Below, piece by piece: positions 42,748 to 52,900 of a stretch of 64,000 nucleotides of DNA (the first letter of the stretch is position 1; every line of letters starts with the position of its first letter). Origin of the DNA: SKPT01 sp040905445 (lineage in GTDB: Bacteria > Planctomycetota > Phycisphaerae > Phycisphaerales > Phycisphaeraceae). Under the pieces are notes generated by a model that had not been told where the DNA came from, ran no database searches, and saw only the letters and a program-made list of their open reading frames with translations. Location: the NCBI GenBank assembly GCA_040905445.1, contig JBBDRN010000044.1:15568-79567 (forward strand). The letters run 5' to 3'. The position numbers and the translations under genes were made by a program.

Positions 42748-43902
42748 ATGCTCGCCTACATTATCCGACGACTCCTGCTGATGATTCCGACGCTGTTCGG
42801 CATCACGCTGATCGTCTTCCTGGTCATGGCCATGGCACCGGGAGGGATTGGCGGCATTATCCTCGACGAGCAGCAGATGCTCGACACCGACTCGAGCCGG
42901 GAGCTGCGCGAGTACTACGAGGAGCGCTACGGCCTGGACCAGCCGCTGGTCGTGCAATACGGGCGGTGGCTGCACCTGATCTCGCCGGTCGGCGTGCTGA
43001 CGGAGGCGGACGCCGCCGAGTTGCCGGCCGTCGGGCGCGGCGCGTACCGCTTCTCGCCGGGCGTGAGCTGGGACGTGGAGGTCGATGGGCAGGCGCAGGT
43101 GCGCTACTTCGGCTTCAAGCCGCCGAACCTCGGCGAGAGCATGCAGGCGCAGCGGCCGGTGGGCACGATGATTCGCGAGGCGCTGCCGATCACGCTGCTG
43201 CTGAACATCATCTCGATCCCGATCATTTACGCGATCGGGATCAGCAGCGGCATCGTGTCGGCGCGGTTCCAGGGTCGAACGGTCGATGTTGGCCTGGGCT
43301 TCGGGCTGCTGGCGCTCTGGTCGGTGCCGCCGATCTGGGCCGCGGTCCTGCTGGTGGGCATGTTCGCCAATCAGGAGATTTTCTACTGGTTCCCCACCTC
43401 GGGGCTGCAGAGCCTGGGGGCGGAGGAGTTCCTGTTCCTGCCGACGTGGACGGACGCGGGCTTTGAGCGCGGCTACCTGCTCGACATCCTTTGGCACCTG
43501 GTGCTGCCGATCGTCTGCCTGAGCTACGCCGGCTTCGCGTTCCTCTCGAAGCTCACGCGTGGTTCGCTGCTCGAAAACCTGCGTGCCGACTACGTGCGCA
43601 CCGCCCGCGCCAAGGGCGTGGACGAGCGCACCGTCCTCTTCCGCCACGTCTTCCGCAACAGCCTGCTGGCGCTGATCACCGTCGCGGCGACGATCCTGCC
43701 GGCGCTGCTGGGCGGTTCCGTCGTGATCGAGAAGGTGTTCTCGATCCCGGGCATGGGGCGGCTGGCGGTCGACGCCGTGCTCCAGCGCGACCGCGAGGTG
43801 GTGCTGGCGATTACGCTCATCGGCGGATTCATCGGGCTTACCGCGGAACTCATCCGCGACATCTGCTACGCCATCGCCGACCCGCGCGTGAGCTACGAAT
43901 AG
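42748..43902 (+). CDS. OppB-type ABC transporter permease
   Basis: A 384-residue permease with the OppB N-terminus MLAYIIRRLLLMIPTLFGIT, then the periplasmic REYYEERYGLDQPLVVQYGRW segment. An extra loop (about 70-135) is longer than usual for OppB, ending GTMIREALPITLLLN. The cytoplasmic EAA loop TRGSLLENLRADYVRTARAKG and the FSIPGMGRLAVDAV signature complete it. It sits between the binding protein and the second OppC. Part of the peptide ABC operon. Confidence 0.88.
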   Translation: MLAYIIRRLLLMIPTLFGITLIVFLVMAMAPGGIGGIILDEQQMLDTDSSRELREYYEERYGLDQPLVVQYGRWLHLISPVGVLTEADAAELPAVGRGAYRFSPGVSWDVEVDGQAQVRYFGFKPPNLGESMQAQRPVGTMIREALPITLLLNIISIPIIYAIGISSGIVSARFQGRTVDVGLGFGLLALWSVPPIWAAVLLVGMFANQEIFYWFPTSGLQSLGAEEFLFLPTWTDAGFERGYLLDILWHLVLPIVCLSYAGFAFLSKLTRGSLLENLRADYVRTARAKGVDERTVLFRHVFRNSLLALITVAATILPALLGGSVVIEKVFSIPGMGRLAVDAVLQRDREVVLAITLIGGFIGLTAELIRDICYAIADPRVSYE

Positions 43903-43934
43903 ATAGACCGACCCGCAGCCTTGCCACCTGACCC

Positions 43935-45923
43935 ATGAGCCAGATCACGACGGGACAACCCGAGCAGCCGGACCAGCCCTCGCCGCAGCCGTCGGCCACG
44001 GGCGTGCGCCGGGGCATGCTGCGCCGCGTGCTTGGCGAACTGGTGCTGCACTGGAGCGCCCGGATCGGGATGGTCTGGGTCGGGCTGCTCGCGCTGGCGG
44101 CGGTATTCGCGCCGCTGCTTGCGAGCAGCCACCCGATCGTGATGCGCACCGCTGGGACGAACGGCGAGGGGCTGTCGGTTCTCACGCGGTATGAGCCCGG
44201 CTCGCTGTCGAGCCCGCTGCTGCGCCACCTGACGGAGCCGGACGTCCTGCTGCCGCTCGTGCTGCTGGGCCTGCTGGTGGTGGTGCTCTGGCGCGGGGTC
44301 AGCGGCGGGCGCCGGTTCGTCGCGCTGCTGGCGTTCACAGGGCTCGTCGTGGTGCTCGGCCTGTGGGAGGGCCACCTCAAGGGGTTCATCGTCGACGGCC
44401 ACGGGGCCTGGTTGCGCGAATTCAACGACTGGCGGCAGGGCACCGAGCGCGTCGCCGGCGTGCCGCCGCGCGCCCCGGTCGGCCTCTTTGTCTGGTGGGT
44501 GCTGCTCTGGTTGGGCCTCGGGGTGATGCTGCTGACGACCGTGGCGGCGGCGGCGGGGACCGTGTTGTTCGTCACCAGCAAGAAGCAGCGAACAACGCGG
44601 TTCTGGCCCATCCTGCTGGGCGTGGTCGCCGTCGTCGGAGCGTGGGTTGCCCTCATCGACGGCCTCGGCGACGCACATGCACTCTGGGCGCTCGGGATCG
44701 GCGGGGGTATCGGCGTGGCGATCGTCGTCCTGGCGTTCGCCCGCCGCGGAGGCGTCGACGGCCGCGTGCTGGGCACGGTCATGCTCCTGGGCGGAATGCT
44801 CGTCGGCGGGTGGCTGGTGCATGCGCCGGTCTCGCCCCCGCGGCTGACGGTGCCCGAGCAGTATCGCGAGGCGGAACGTGCCGGCGAGATCGCCTGGGTG
44901 ATCCGCACGCCGATCCCCTATTCGCCCGAGGACACGCTCGCGGACAGCGTCGTGAACATGCGCTTCGAGCGGCCGGGCATGCACCCGATGGCGGAGACGG
45001 TCGCCACGCGCATCCTGCGCCTCGCCGAGCGGGCGACGGAGCTGCCGAGCGAGCAGGTCGTGGGCGCCGACGCCTTGGCGCGACTTGCGGCCGCGGAGGG
45101 CGAGGCCAAGGTCGCGCAGGCCGTGTCCATCGCCGAGGCCATCTTCGACCGTTACACCGAGGAGGCGGACGGCGGGCCGGTGGTGGCGCTGACTCGCCCG
45201 CGAGAGCAGATCGAGGCGATGGCGGGCGCCGAGCTGGCGCAGCATCGGCACGTGCTGGGCACGACGGCGCGCGGCGCGGACCTGGCCTCGAACATGATCC
45301 ACGGGACGCGCATCGCCCTGTCCGTCGGGTTCATCTCCACCGGCATCGCGCTGGTGATCGGGGTGATCATCGGCGGGCTGATGGGCTACTTCTCGGGTGC
45401 CGTCGATCTCATCGGCATGCGCTTTGTCGAGATGTTCAGCGCGATCCCCACGCTGTTCCTGCTGCTGGCGTTCGTCGCGGCGTTCGAGGCCAACCTCTAC
45501 ATCATCATGATCATCATCGGGCTGACGAGCTGGGTCGGCTACGCCGTCTACATCCGCGCCGAGTTCCTCAAGCTGCGCCAGCAGGAGTTCATCCAGGCCG
45601 CCCAGGCGCTCGGCCTGCCGCTGTCGGCGGTGATCTTCCGCCACCTGCTGCCCAACGGCATCGCGCCGGTGCTCGTGGCGGCGAGCTTCGGCGTCGCCGC
45701 CGCGATCGGCTACGAGGCGACGCTCAGCTTCCTGGGCATCGGCCTGAGCATGGAAGCGAGCTGGGGACTGCTCCTGGAGCAGTCGCTGCGCGGCGGCGCG
45801 TTCATGTGGTGGATCGCCCTGACGCCGGGCCTGGCCATCTTCCTGACCGTCTTCGCCTACATCCTCATCGGCGAAGCCCTGCGCGACGCGATCGACCCGC
45901 GGACCCAGATGCACCAACACTGA
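43935..45923 (+). CDS. Large OppC-type ABC transporter permease (second copy)
   Basis: A 662-residue permease, about twice the usual OppC size. The core occurs at about 430-655: GADLASNMIHGTRIALSVGF, the EAA loop QEFIQAAQALGLPLSAVIFRHLL and ATLSFLGIGLSMEASWGLLL. An N-terminal region of about 430 residues inserts roughly six extra hydrophobic helices and a soluble periplasmic stretch (AEIAWVIRTPIPYSPEDT) before the core. Such an inserted OppC/YejE-type subunit is seen in some divergent peptide importers. The partner OppD starts 12 bases later. Confidence 0.85.
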   Translation: MSQITTGQPEQPDQPSPQPSATGVRRGMLRRVLGELVLHWSARIGMVWVGLLALAAVFAPLLASSHPIVMRTAGTNGEGLSVLTRYEPGSLSSPLLRHLTEPDVLLPLVLLGLLVVVLWRGVSGGRRFVALLAFTGLVVVLGLWEGHLKGFIVDGHGAWLREFNDWRQGTERVAGVPPRAPVGLFVWWVLLWLGLGVMLLTTVAAAAGTVLFVTSKKQRTTRFWPILLGVVAVVGAWVALIDGLGDAHALWALGIGGGIGVAIVVLAFARRGGVDGRVLGTVMLLGGMLVGGWLVHAPVSPPRLTVPEQYREAERAGEIAWVIRTPIPYSPEDTLADSVVNMRFERPGMHPMAETVATRILRLAERATELPSEQVVGADALARLAAAEGEAKVAQAVSIAEAIFDRYTEEADGGPVVALTRPREQIEAMAGAELAQHRHVLGTTARGADLASNMIHGTRIALSVGFISTGIALVIGVIIGGLMGYFSGAVDLIGMRFVEMFSAIPTLFLLLAFVAAFEANLYIIMIIIGLTSWVGYAVYIRAEFLKLRQQEFIQAAQALGLPLSAVIFRHLLPNGIAPVLVAASFGVAAAIGYEATLSFLGIGLSMEASWGLLLEQSLRGGAFMWWIALTPGLAIFLTVFAYILIGEALRDAIDPRTQMHQH

Positions 45924-45935
45924 CCGGAAGCCGCG

Positions 45936-47045
<1,110 letters not shown>

Positions 47046-47099
47046 ACTGGCCGCCGCCCTCTGGGCGACGCACAGCGGGCGAATCGGTGGTGCCGACGG

Positions 47100-48593
47100 C
47101 TAACGCCGGGGGTGTTGACACGGCGCGTGGAGTTGCGATTTGAGACTGATGTAGCGCTCGCGCGCGTCGCGATACGGCGTCGCGTGCGCAGCGGTCGGTG
47201 TGACGGTGCTGCCGGCGGGGCGTGGCCGGGCCCCAACGTCGAGGGTGTCGACATGCCCCAGCGCCAGGTGCCCGACCATCGCCGCGCCCACCGCCGACGC
47301 GTCCGGCACGTCGGCCACGTGCAGCGGCGCGCCCAGCACGTCGGCGAGAATCCGGCACCAGATCGGGGCGCGGGTGATGCCACCGCTGAGCGGCACGCCG
47401 GCCGCCAGCCGTTCGCGCACGTCAAGGATGTCGACCAGTTCGGCGACGGCGAACGCCACGGCCTCGAGCGCGGCGCGCGCGATGTGGGCGCGCGTGTGCG
47501 TCAGCGTCAGGCCGTGGATCGTCGCCCGCGCCGCGGGGTTCCAGATCGGCGTGCGCTCGCCGGTGAGATACGGCAGCATCACGACACCCGCGGCCCCCGG
47601 TGCGACGTCGCCCGCCTCGCGCAGCATCGTCGCGTAGCGGGCGTCGGCCGGCGCGTCGCCGTAGAAACGATCGGCCACCCATCGGGCGAGCAGGCCCGCG
47701 TTGTTGATCGCCCCGCCGCGGACGTAGCGGTCGCCGGCGATGAGGTAGCACCAAGTCAGTTCGCCGTCGTCGACGGTCGGTGTGGGGCAGTTGACGCGCA
47801 CGGCGGCGCTGGTGCCGACGGTGATGGCCAGAGCCTGATCCCCGGCAAGCGTCGCGAGGTTGGCGAGCGGGCCGTCGCTCGAGCCGGCGACGACGGGCAG
47901 GTCGGCCAGGAGCCGGGCAGCGCTCGACGCTTCACGCGTCAGCGGCCCGATGATGGCCGTCGGCTCGCAAAGCCGCGGCAGGCGGTCGCGGCCGACGTCG
48001 GCCAGCGCCAGGGCCTCATCGTCGAAGTCGCGGTCGGCGAGGTCGACGAGGCCCGTTGTCGACATGAGGCCGAGATCGGCGACCCACTGGCCGGTCAGGC
48101 GATGGACGACGAGGTCCTTGAGCGTTACGTAGCGCGCGGTGCGTGCGTCGATGTCACTGGCCTGCTCGCGGAAATAGCGCAGGCGCGGTGCGTGGTAGAG
48201 CCAGCGTAGCGGGCAGCCGGTGCGGCGGTGCAGGCCACGCGTGTCGGTGCGCTGACGCAGGTGCTCTGTCTGCGCCTGGCCGCGCGCGTCGGCCCAGGTC
48301 AGCGCTTCGGTCAGCGGCCGATCGTTCGCGTCGACGGGGACGAGGCTGTGCATCGCGCCGCTGAGCGCGAGGCCCGCCACACGCCGGGCGTCGAGCTGTC
48401 CCGCGACAACGCCGAGCGTGGCGAGCGCGGCGTCGACGTAGCGGTCGGCGTCGATGACGGCGCGGCCGGGCGCCGGTTGCAGCAGCTCGATGTCGGCGCG
48501 TGCGTCGGTGACGACGCGGCCGACGGGGTCGACGGCGAGGGCCTTGACGGCGGTCGTGCCGAGATCGAGGCCGACGATGAGGTCGCGCGACAT
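47100..48593 (-). CDS. FGGY-family sugar kinase, gluconokinase-like
   Basis: A 497-residue carbohydrate kinase that phosphorylates a sugar or sugar acid with ATP. The N-terminal VGLDLGTTAVKALAVD motif and the conserved GTSAAVRV, GGAINNAGLLARWVADRF and LSGGITRAPIWCRILAD motifs match FGGY kinases, and the middle motifs resemble gluconokinase more than xylulokinase; substrate is not certain. The ATG at 48593 has TATCCT six bases upstream with no Shine-Dalgarno. It diverges from a sugar epimerase gene, so a sugar-acid pathway is possible. Confidence 0.82.
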   Translation of the reverse strand: MSRDLIVGLDLGTTAVKALAVDPVGRVVTDARADIELLQPAPGRAVIDADRYVDAALATLGVVAGQLDARRVAGLALSGAMHSLVPVDANDRPLTEALTWADARGQAQTEHLRQRTDTRGLHRRTGCPLRWLYHAPRLRYFREQASDIDARTARYVTLKDLVVHRLTGQWVADLGLMSTTGLVDLADRDFDDEALALADVGRDRLPRLCEPTAIIGPLTREASSAARLLADLPVVAGSSDGPLANLATLAGDQALAITVGTSAAVRVNCPTPTVDDGELTWCYLIAGDRYVRGGAINNAGLLARWVADRFYGDAPADARYATMLREAGDVAPGAAGVVMLPYLTGERTPIWNPAARATIHGLTLTHTRAHIARAALEAVAFAVAELVDILDVRERLAAGVPLSGGITRAPIWCRILADVLGAPLHVADVPDASAVGAAMVGHLALGHVDTLDVGARPRPAGSTVTPTAAHATPYRDARERYISLKSQLHAPCQHPRR

Positions 48594-48599
48594 GGCAGG

Positions 48600-48605
48600 A
48601 GGATA
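48600..48605 (-). promoter_or_regulatory. -10-like hexamer, leaderless start of FGGY kinase gene
   Basis: TATCCT ends 6 bases before the ATG at 48593 on the minus strand. Confidence 0.4.
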
Positions 48606-48663
48606 CACCCGTCGCCGGTGATTGCCGCCCACCCACGCCGCCGACCGGATGTAAAAGGCCGAG

Positions 48664-48684
48664 GCCACCGGTCCCGGCTTTGTG
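48664..48684. repeat. GGTCCCGG repeat, copy 4
   Basis: GCCACCGGTCCCGGCTTTGT, the opposite orientation to the copy at 35993; both contain the same CCGG and TTTGTG sequence. Confidence 0.5.
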
Positions 48685-48762
48685 GCGGCGGTACTTGCCA
48701 ACGCCCGCCGCAGCGCCGACACTATGGGCCCGAGGAATCCTGCCACGAAGGAGGCGACCATC

Positions 48763-49809
48763 ATGTCACGACCCGTTACGCTTTTCACCGGTCAGTGGGC
48801 CGACCTGCCCTTCGAGACGATGTGCGAAAGGGCCGCGGAGTTCGGCTATGACGGCCTGGAACTGGCCTGCTGGGGCGATCACTTCGACGTCGCCAGCGCG
48901 ATCAAGGACGACGGCTACGTCGCCACGCGCTGGCGTACGCTCGCCGAGCATGGGCTGACGGCCTATTCGATCTCGAACCACCTTGTCGGGCAGGCGGTAT
49001 GCGACCGCATCGACGAGCGGCACGCCGCCATCCTGCCGGCCGAGGTCTACGGCGATGGTGAGCCGGAGGGCGTGCGGCAGCGGGCGGCGCAGCGGATGAT
49101 CGAGACCGCCACGGCGGCGCGCAGGTTCATGGACGCCAAGCCGGACGGCCTGGGGCCGAGCAACGACTGGGGCAAGAGCCCGGCGGTGGTCAACGGGTTC
49201 ACGGGCTCCTCCATCTGGCACGCGCTCTACGCGTTTCCGCCCACGAGCCAGGCGTACCTCGACAAGGGCTTCGCCGACTTCGCCCAGCGGTGGAAGCCGA
49301 TCCTCGACGCGTTCGACAAGGTCGACGTCAACTTCGCCCTGGAGGTGCACCCGACGGAAATCGCGTTCGACATCGCCACCGCGGCCCGGGCCATCGAGGC
49401 GGTGGGCGGGCACCAGCGGTTCGGCTTCAACTACGATCCGTCGCACCTCGGCTACCAGCACGTCGACTACGTGCGCTTCATCTATGAGTTCCGCGACCGC
49501 ATCTTCCATGCCCACATGAAGGATGCGTGGTGGGGCAAGGGCGACGGCAGCGTGGGCGTGTTCGGCGGACACACGGAGTTTGCCGACCACCGGCGGTACT
49601 GGGACTTCCGCTCGGTGGGCCGGGGTGACACGGACTTCGAGCAGATCATCGTGGCGCTCAACGACATCGGCTACCACGGGCCGCTCAGCATCGAGTGGGA
49701 GGACTCGCGCATGGACCGCGAGCACGGCGCGACCGAGGCGTGCCAGTACATCCGGGGGATGGACTTCGAGCGCAGCGAGATCGCGTTTGATGCGCAGTTC
49801 GATCGGTGA
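48763..49809 (+). CDS. Xylose isomerase-like TIM-barrel sugar epimerase/isomerase
   Basis: A 348-residue TIM barrel of the AP endonuclease 2/sugar phosphate isomerase-epimerase family. Metal-site residues are suggested by [11 protein letters not shown] (Glu, His), [11 protein letters not shown] (Asp, His), [10 protein letters not shown] (His, Asp) and [12 protein letters not shown] (Glu). ATG 48763 has AAGGAGG eight bases upstream, a good ribosome site unlike many neighbours. It diverges from the FGGY kinase; together they may process a sugar acid or polyol. The substrate is unknown. Confidence 0.82.
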   Translation: MSRPVTLFTGQWADLPFETMCERAAEFGYDGLELACWGDHFDVASAIKDDGYVATRWRTLAEHGLTAYSISNHLVGQAVCDRIDERHAAILPAEVYGDGEPEGVRQRAAQRMIETATAARRFMDAKPDGLGPSNDWGKSPAVVNGFTGSSIWHALYAFPPTSQAYLDKGFADFAQRWKPILDAFDKVDVNFALEVHPTEIAFDIATAARAIEAVGGHQRFGFNYDPSHLGYQHVDYVRFIYEFRDRIFHAHMKDAWWGKGDGSVGVFGGHTEFADHRRYWDFRSVGRGDTDFEQIIVALNDIGYHGPLSIEWEDSRMDREHGATEACQYIRGMDFERSEIAFDAQFDR

Positions 49810-49835
49810 GGGGGAGAATGTAGCCATGGAGGAAC

Positions 49836-49868
49836 CCGGAAGTCAGGGAAGTCAGGGGAGTCAGGGAA
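49836..49868. repeat. GGAAGTCAG tandem repeat
   Basis: Four units of GGAAGTCAG/GGGAGTCAG between the epimerase and NfeD genes. Confidence 0.65.
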
Positions 49869-49906
49869 GGCGACGGCCCGCGACTGGCCCCGCCGCCCGG
49901 CGTCGC

Positions 49907-49912
49907 GATAAT
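49907..49912 (+). promoter_or_regulatory. -10-like hexamer, leaderless start of nfeD-like gene
   Basis: GATAAT ends 7 bases before ATG 49920. Confidence 0.55.
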
Positions 49913-49919
49913 ATCTGCC

Positions 49920-50549
49920 ATGAACGCACCGCTCCTGACCAGCCTCGTGCTCACGCTCGCCCAACAGAACGCCAACGGCAACGATGACGGCCACGGCACC
50001 GCGATCCTCTGGGCGATCGTGCTCATCGGCGCGGCCATCGCGCTCTTCTTCTTGGAGCTGTTCGTGCCCTCCGGCGGGCTCATCGGCACCGCCGCGGCCG
50101 TGCTGCTGGTCTCGGGTATTGTGGTGTTGTTCGGCGTCAACACGACGCTCGGGCTGCTGGCGGCGACGATCGCGATGATCGCCCTGCCGTTTGCCGTGGC
50201 GTTTGCGATCAAGATCTGGCCTGACACGCCGATCGGCAGGGCGCTGACGCTGCGCACGCCTGCGCGCGCCGGCGCCGATGCCGATGTCGACAGCGGGGAC
50301 AGCGACGAGACGGACGAGCCGCTGCCGCCGCGCCCGGGCGCCCGGGTCGTCACGACGCTGCCCGTGGGCACCGAGGGGCGTGCGGTGACCGACCTGCGGC
50401 CGGTGGGCACGGTGCGGTTCGACGATCAGCGTGAGGAATGCCTGGCGCTGGGCGGGACGATCGAGGCGGGGACGCTCGTGCGGATCGTGGCGGTGGACGG
50501 GATGCATGTGAAGGTGCGGCCGGTCGACGCGGGTGGACACCCCACCTAG
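49920..50549 (+). CDS. NfeD-like membrane protein
   Basis: A 209-residue protein with three hydrophobic segments (about 28-50, 50-75 and 77-98) and a C-terminal OB-fold-like domain (GTEGRAVTDLRPVGTVRFDD, then GTLVRIVAVDGMHVKVRPV) typical of NfeD. The N-terminal ClpP-like protease domain of long NfeD is absent. NfeD proteins usually partner a stomatin/flotillin, which is not adjacent here. The GATAAT seven bases before the ATG is the promoter candidate. The TAG stop is the first three bases of a family B element. Confidence 0.82.
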   Translation: MNAPLLTSLVLTLAQQNANGNDDGHGTAILWAIVLIGAAIALFFLELFVPSGGLIGTAAAVLLVSGIVVLFGVNTTLGLLAATIAMIALPFAVAFAIKIWPDTPIGRALTLRTPARAGADADVDSGDSDETDEPLPPRPGARVVTTLPVGTEGRAVTDLRPVGTVRFDDQREECLALGGTIEAGTLVRIVAVDGMHVKVRPVDAGGHPT

Positions 50550-50690
50550 AGCGCCTCCAACCCATCCGTAGCGGGTGGGGTGCCACTGACAAGCGGAGTC
50601 CGCGGAGCTTGTCAGTGCGAATTGCCGCCAACACTGACAAGGCCGAGGACGGCCTTGTCAGTGGCACCCGCTACGGTTGGATTGCTCTAA
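50547..50690. repeat. Family B double-hairpin element, full length (B5)
   Basis: A 144-base element. Outer arms TAGAGC...CCAACC...GTAGCGGGTG and CACCCGCTACGGTTGG...GCTCTAA are inverted copies; inside are CACTGACAAGC...GCTTGTCAGTG and CACTGACAAGGCC...GGCCTTGTCAGTG. Its first TAG is the NfeD stop. It is the best copy in the window. Confidence 0.9.
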
Positions 50691-50871
50691 CGGCGCTTCA
50701 CCGGCGACGCCTCAAGGAGCAGCCCGCGTTCCAAATCACAGAAAATTGCTGGCGTCGCGATGCAGCGCAGCCATAATGGGGGAGGCTCCCGACCTGACCC
50801 CACGGCCCGCGCCCGTTCCCCGTCCCGCCCCCCTCCCCCCGCTTCGCCCGCCTGGACTGGAGAAAGCTGCC

Positions 50872-52206
50872 ATGCCCGCCCACTTCTTCCCCACCGCTGC
50901 CGCCCGGCCCCTGCTCGCCGTCGCGTTCGCGCTGGCCCTGCCCCTGCTGGGGCTGGCGGGGCCGGCCCGCGCCCAGAGCGACTGGGACGCGTACATGCTC
51001 CAGCTCGTGAACCGGGCGCGGACGGACCCGGGCCTGGAGAACACGTTGCAGGGCACGGCCTACCTGCACGCGGCGGTCACGCCGGTTGCCTATGACCTGC
51101 AGATCGCTCAGGCGGCGCAGGGCCACACCAACTGGATGCACCTGAACGTGGGCAACACCGACCTGGTGCGCACCGCTCCGCCGCGGTCGTTCGCGCATTA
51201 CCAGACGCACAACGGCACGCCGCTGCCCGGCGGTGGCACGGGCACGCCGCTGACCGACTCGCCGGGCTTCACCGGGGCGGGCATTGGCGACCGGATCACC
51301 GCGACGGGGTTCGAGTGGTCCGCCGTCTCCGAGAACATCGCCGCGGAGTGGAGTTCCGTCGAGATCCCGCTCGACGCCGCGCGCATCGAGACCAGTCACG
51401 CCGGCTGGTGGAACAGCGAGGGCCACCGCATCAACATGATGCGCGACACATCGCGCCTCTTCGGCCACCACGCCGAGACGCGGGCCGCCAGCGCCGACGC
51501 CGACAACAACTTCCCGGAATGGATCGCCGACCTGCATCTGGCGACGCAGAACTTCGCCCGCCCGCAGTACTGGCAGGCGCCGGACCAGTACGCGTTCGGC
51601 CTCATCTACCACGACTTGGACGCGTCCGCCGACTGGACGCCGCGCGACGAAGGCGATCCGGATCGCGAGGGGCTGGGGGGCGTCGAGTACGAGGTTTACG
51701 TCGCCAACACGGATCACGCGATCACCTCGGGCACGACGATGGACAACGGCGCGTTCACCATCGCGCTTGAGCCGGGCGACTATGACCTTTACTTCAGCGA
51801 CCCGGCGCTGCCCGGCGGCTACGCCGTCCTCGACTTCGACGTGGCCGCAAGCTGGAACACGGACCTGGGCAACCTGCTGGTGCCCGAGGCGACGTATCTG
51901 GCGGGCGACATGAACCTCGACGGCGTAGTCGACGCGATCGATGTCGCGCCGTTCGTCCGAGCGCTGACCGACCCGGCCGCCTACGAAGCCGACCTCGGCA
52001 TCGATCCGGTGCTGGTGGGCGACATCAACACGGACGGCGTGCTCGACGCGGTCGACGTGGCGCCGTTCGTGCGGCTGCTGGTGGGCGGGGGCGACGCGCA
52101 CGCAACGCCGGTGCCGGAGCCGGCGACGGGGGTGGTGCTGCTGGTGGGGGGGTTGGCTATGCTCAGCCGACGGGCGGTGGGGTTGCCGGATTGCTCGGGG
52201 AGGTGA
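50872..52206 (+). CDS. Secreted CAP-domain protein with dockerin-type repeats and PEP-CTERM tail
   Basis: A 444-residue exoprotein. A signal peptide ends ARAQ near residue 34. A CAP/SCP-like domain follows, with QLVNRARTDP near 45 and HAGWWNSEGHRINMMRD as the C-terminal CAP motif. Residues about 340-405 carry two calcium-loop repeats, GDMNLDGVVDAIDVAPF and GDINTDGVLDAVDVAPF, like type I dockerin. The C-terminus has VPEPATG plus a hydrophobic helix and SRRA, a PEP-CTERM sorting signal for exosortase. It is probably surface-displayed. It is a typical Planctomycetes-type architecture. Confidence 0.87.
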   Translation: MPAHFFPTAAARPLLAVAFALALPLLGLAGPARAQSDWDAYMLQLVNRARTDPGLENTLQGTAYLHAAVTPVAYDLQIAQAAQGHTNWMHLNVGNTDLVRTAPPRSFAHYQTHNGTPLPGGGTGTPLTDSPGFTGAGIGDRITATGFEWSAVSENIAAEWSSVEIPLDAARIETSHAGWWNSEGHRINMMRDTSRLFGHHAETRAASADADNNFPEWIADLHLATQNFARPQYWQAPDQYAFGLIYHDLDASADWTPRDEGDPDREGLGGVEYEVYVANTDHAITSGTTMDNGAFTIALEPGDYDLYFSDPALPGGYAVLDFDVAASWNTDLGNLLVPEATYLAGDMNLDGVVDAIDVAPFVRALTDPAAYEADLGIDPVLVGDINTDGVLDAVDVAPFVRLLVGGGDAHATPVPEPATGVVLLVGGLAMLSRRAVGLPDCSGR

Positions 52207-52900
52207 TGTGGGTGCCAGCTCGGACAGCGTCAACCAATTGTTGAATTGCGCGCTTGAGCCTGAGAAACGAGGGGCATTTTTGTCCGACGAGTTGAAAGTC
52301 TATGTACCGCGTCAACATGAGTTGATCATTTATCTCGGCGTATGCCCCAACCATCTCTTGTAGCGCCTTCTTTGCGCCGCGTATCGACTCCGGTTCCGCG
52401 GGGGCATCAAGCCCGGGAGCTACGAAGCCCTTGCCCCGGCTTAGTTCTGCGCCTGCGAAGCTGGCCACGCTCGCCAGCAGCCATGCCTCGTACTCCTGCA
52501 TCGCGAATACAATGGCCACGGAGAAGTTCACCCCGCCTCCGATCGTGCGGGCCGCGTCGGCTAGCCAACGAGCGGCGTGGCACGCGCAAAATCGGTCGGT
52601 TCCAAACTGATTGCGATATTCCGCATGATCGACACGTCCCGCGTCGCCGTCGGTCACGAGCAGCACGGCGGCGACGTCTGGTCGCTTGAGGGCGTTGCCC
52701 AATTGCCGCGTCCACCACTCCATCGGGGGTCGTGATGACCGGCCGACCAGCGTCGGTACTTTCGCCTGCTTGATGACGTGAGGGTCGACGAACAGCACCT
52801 CGTCGCCGCCCAGGTCGGTCAGCAATCGGTTGACGAGGTTGGGGACAGCCGCTGCATCGCCCTCCCCTTCGACCATGAGCACCAAGCGATTCCGGGTCAC
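52163..52900 (-). CDS. DUF4276 (TOPRIM-like) protein, effector candidate of an ATPase pair
   Basis: A 245-residue protein with VLMVEGEGD (Glu11) at the end of the first strand, LLVTDGDAG (the DxD of TOPRIM) near residue 84 and the family-typical MQEYEAWLLASV near 134. TOPRIM folds usually carry nuclease or primase activity. The GTG start overlaps the upstream ATPase gene by four bases (GTGA). The 3' end overlaps the convergent CAP gene by 44 bases. G+C content is lower than in the surroundings, which suggests acquisition. Confidence 0.78.
   Translation of the reverse strand: MTRNRLVLMVEGEGDAAAVPNLVNRLLTDLGGDEVLFVDPHVIKQAKVPTLVGRSSRPPMEWWTRQLGNALKRPDVAAVLLVTDGDAGRVDHAEYRNQFGTDRFCACHAARWLADAARTIGGGVNFSVAIVFAMQEYEAWLLASVASFAGAELSRGKGFVAPGLDAPAEPESIRGAKKALQEMVGAYAEINDQLMLTRYIDFQLVGQKCPSFLRLKRAIQQLVDAVRAGTHITSPSNPATPPPVG

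Noticed and set aside
40525..43647. A 1040-residue open frame on the minus strand across the binding-protein and oppB genes, and a 1028-residue one at 43893-46979.
   Set aside because: They are antisense shadows typical of high-GC sequence, rich in Arg, Ala, Val and His, without motifs, and they lie entirely over clear ABC transporter genes.
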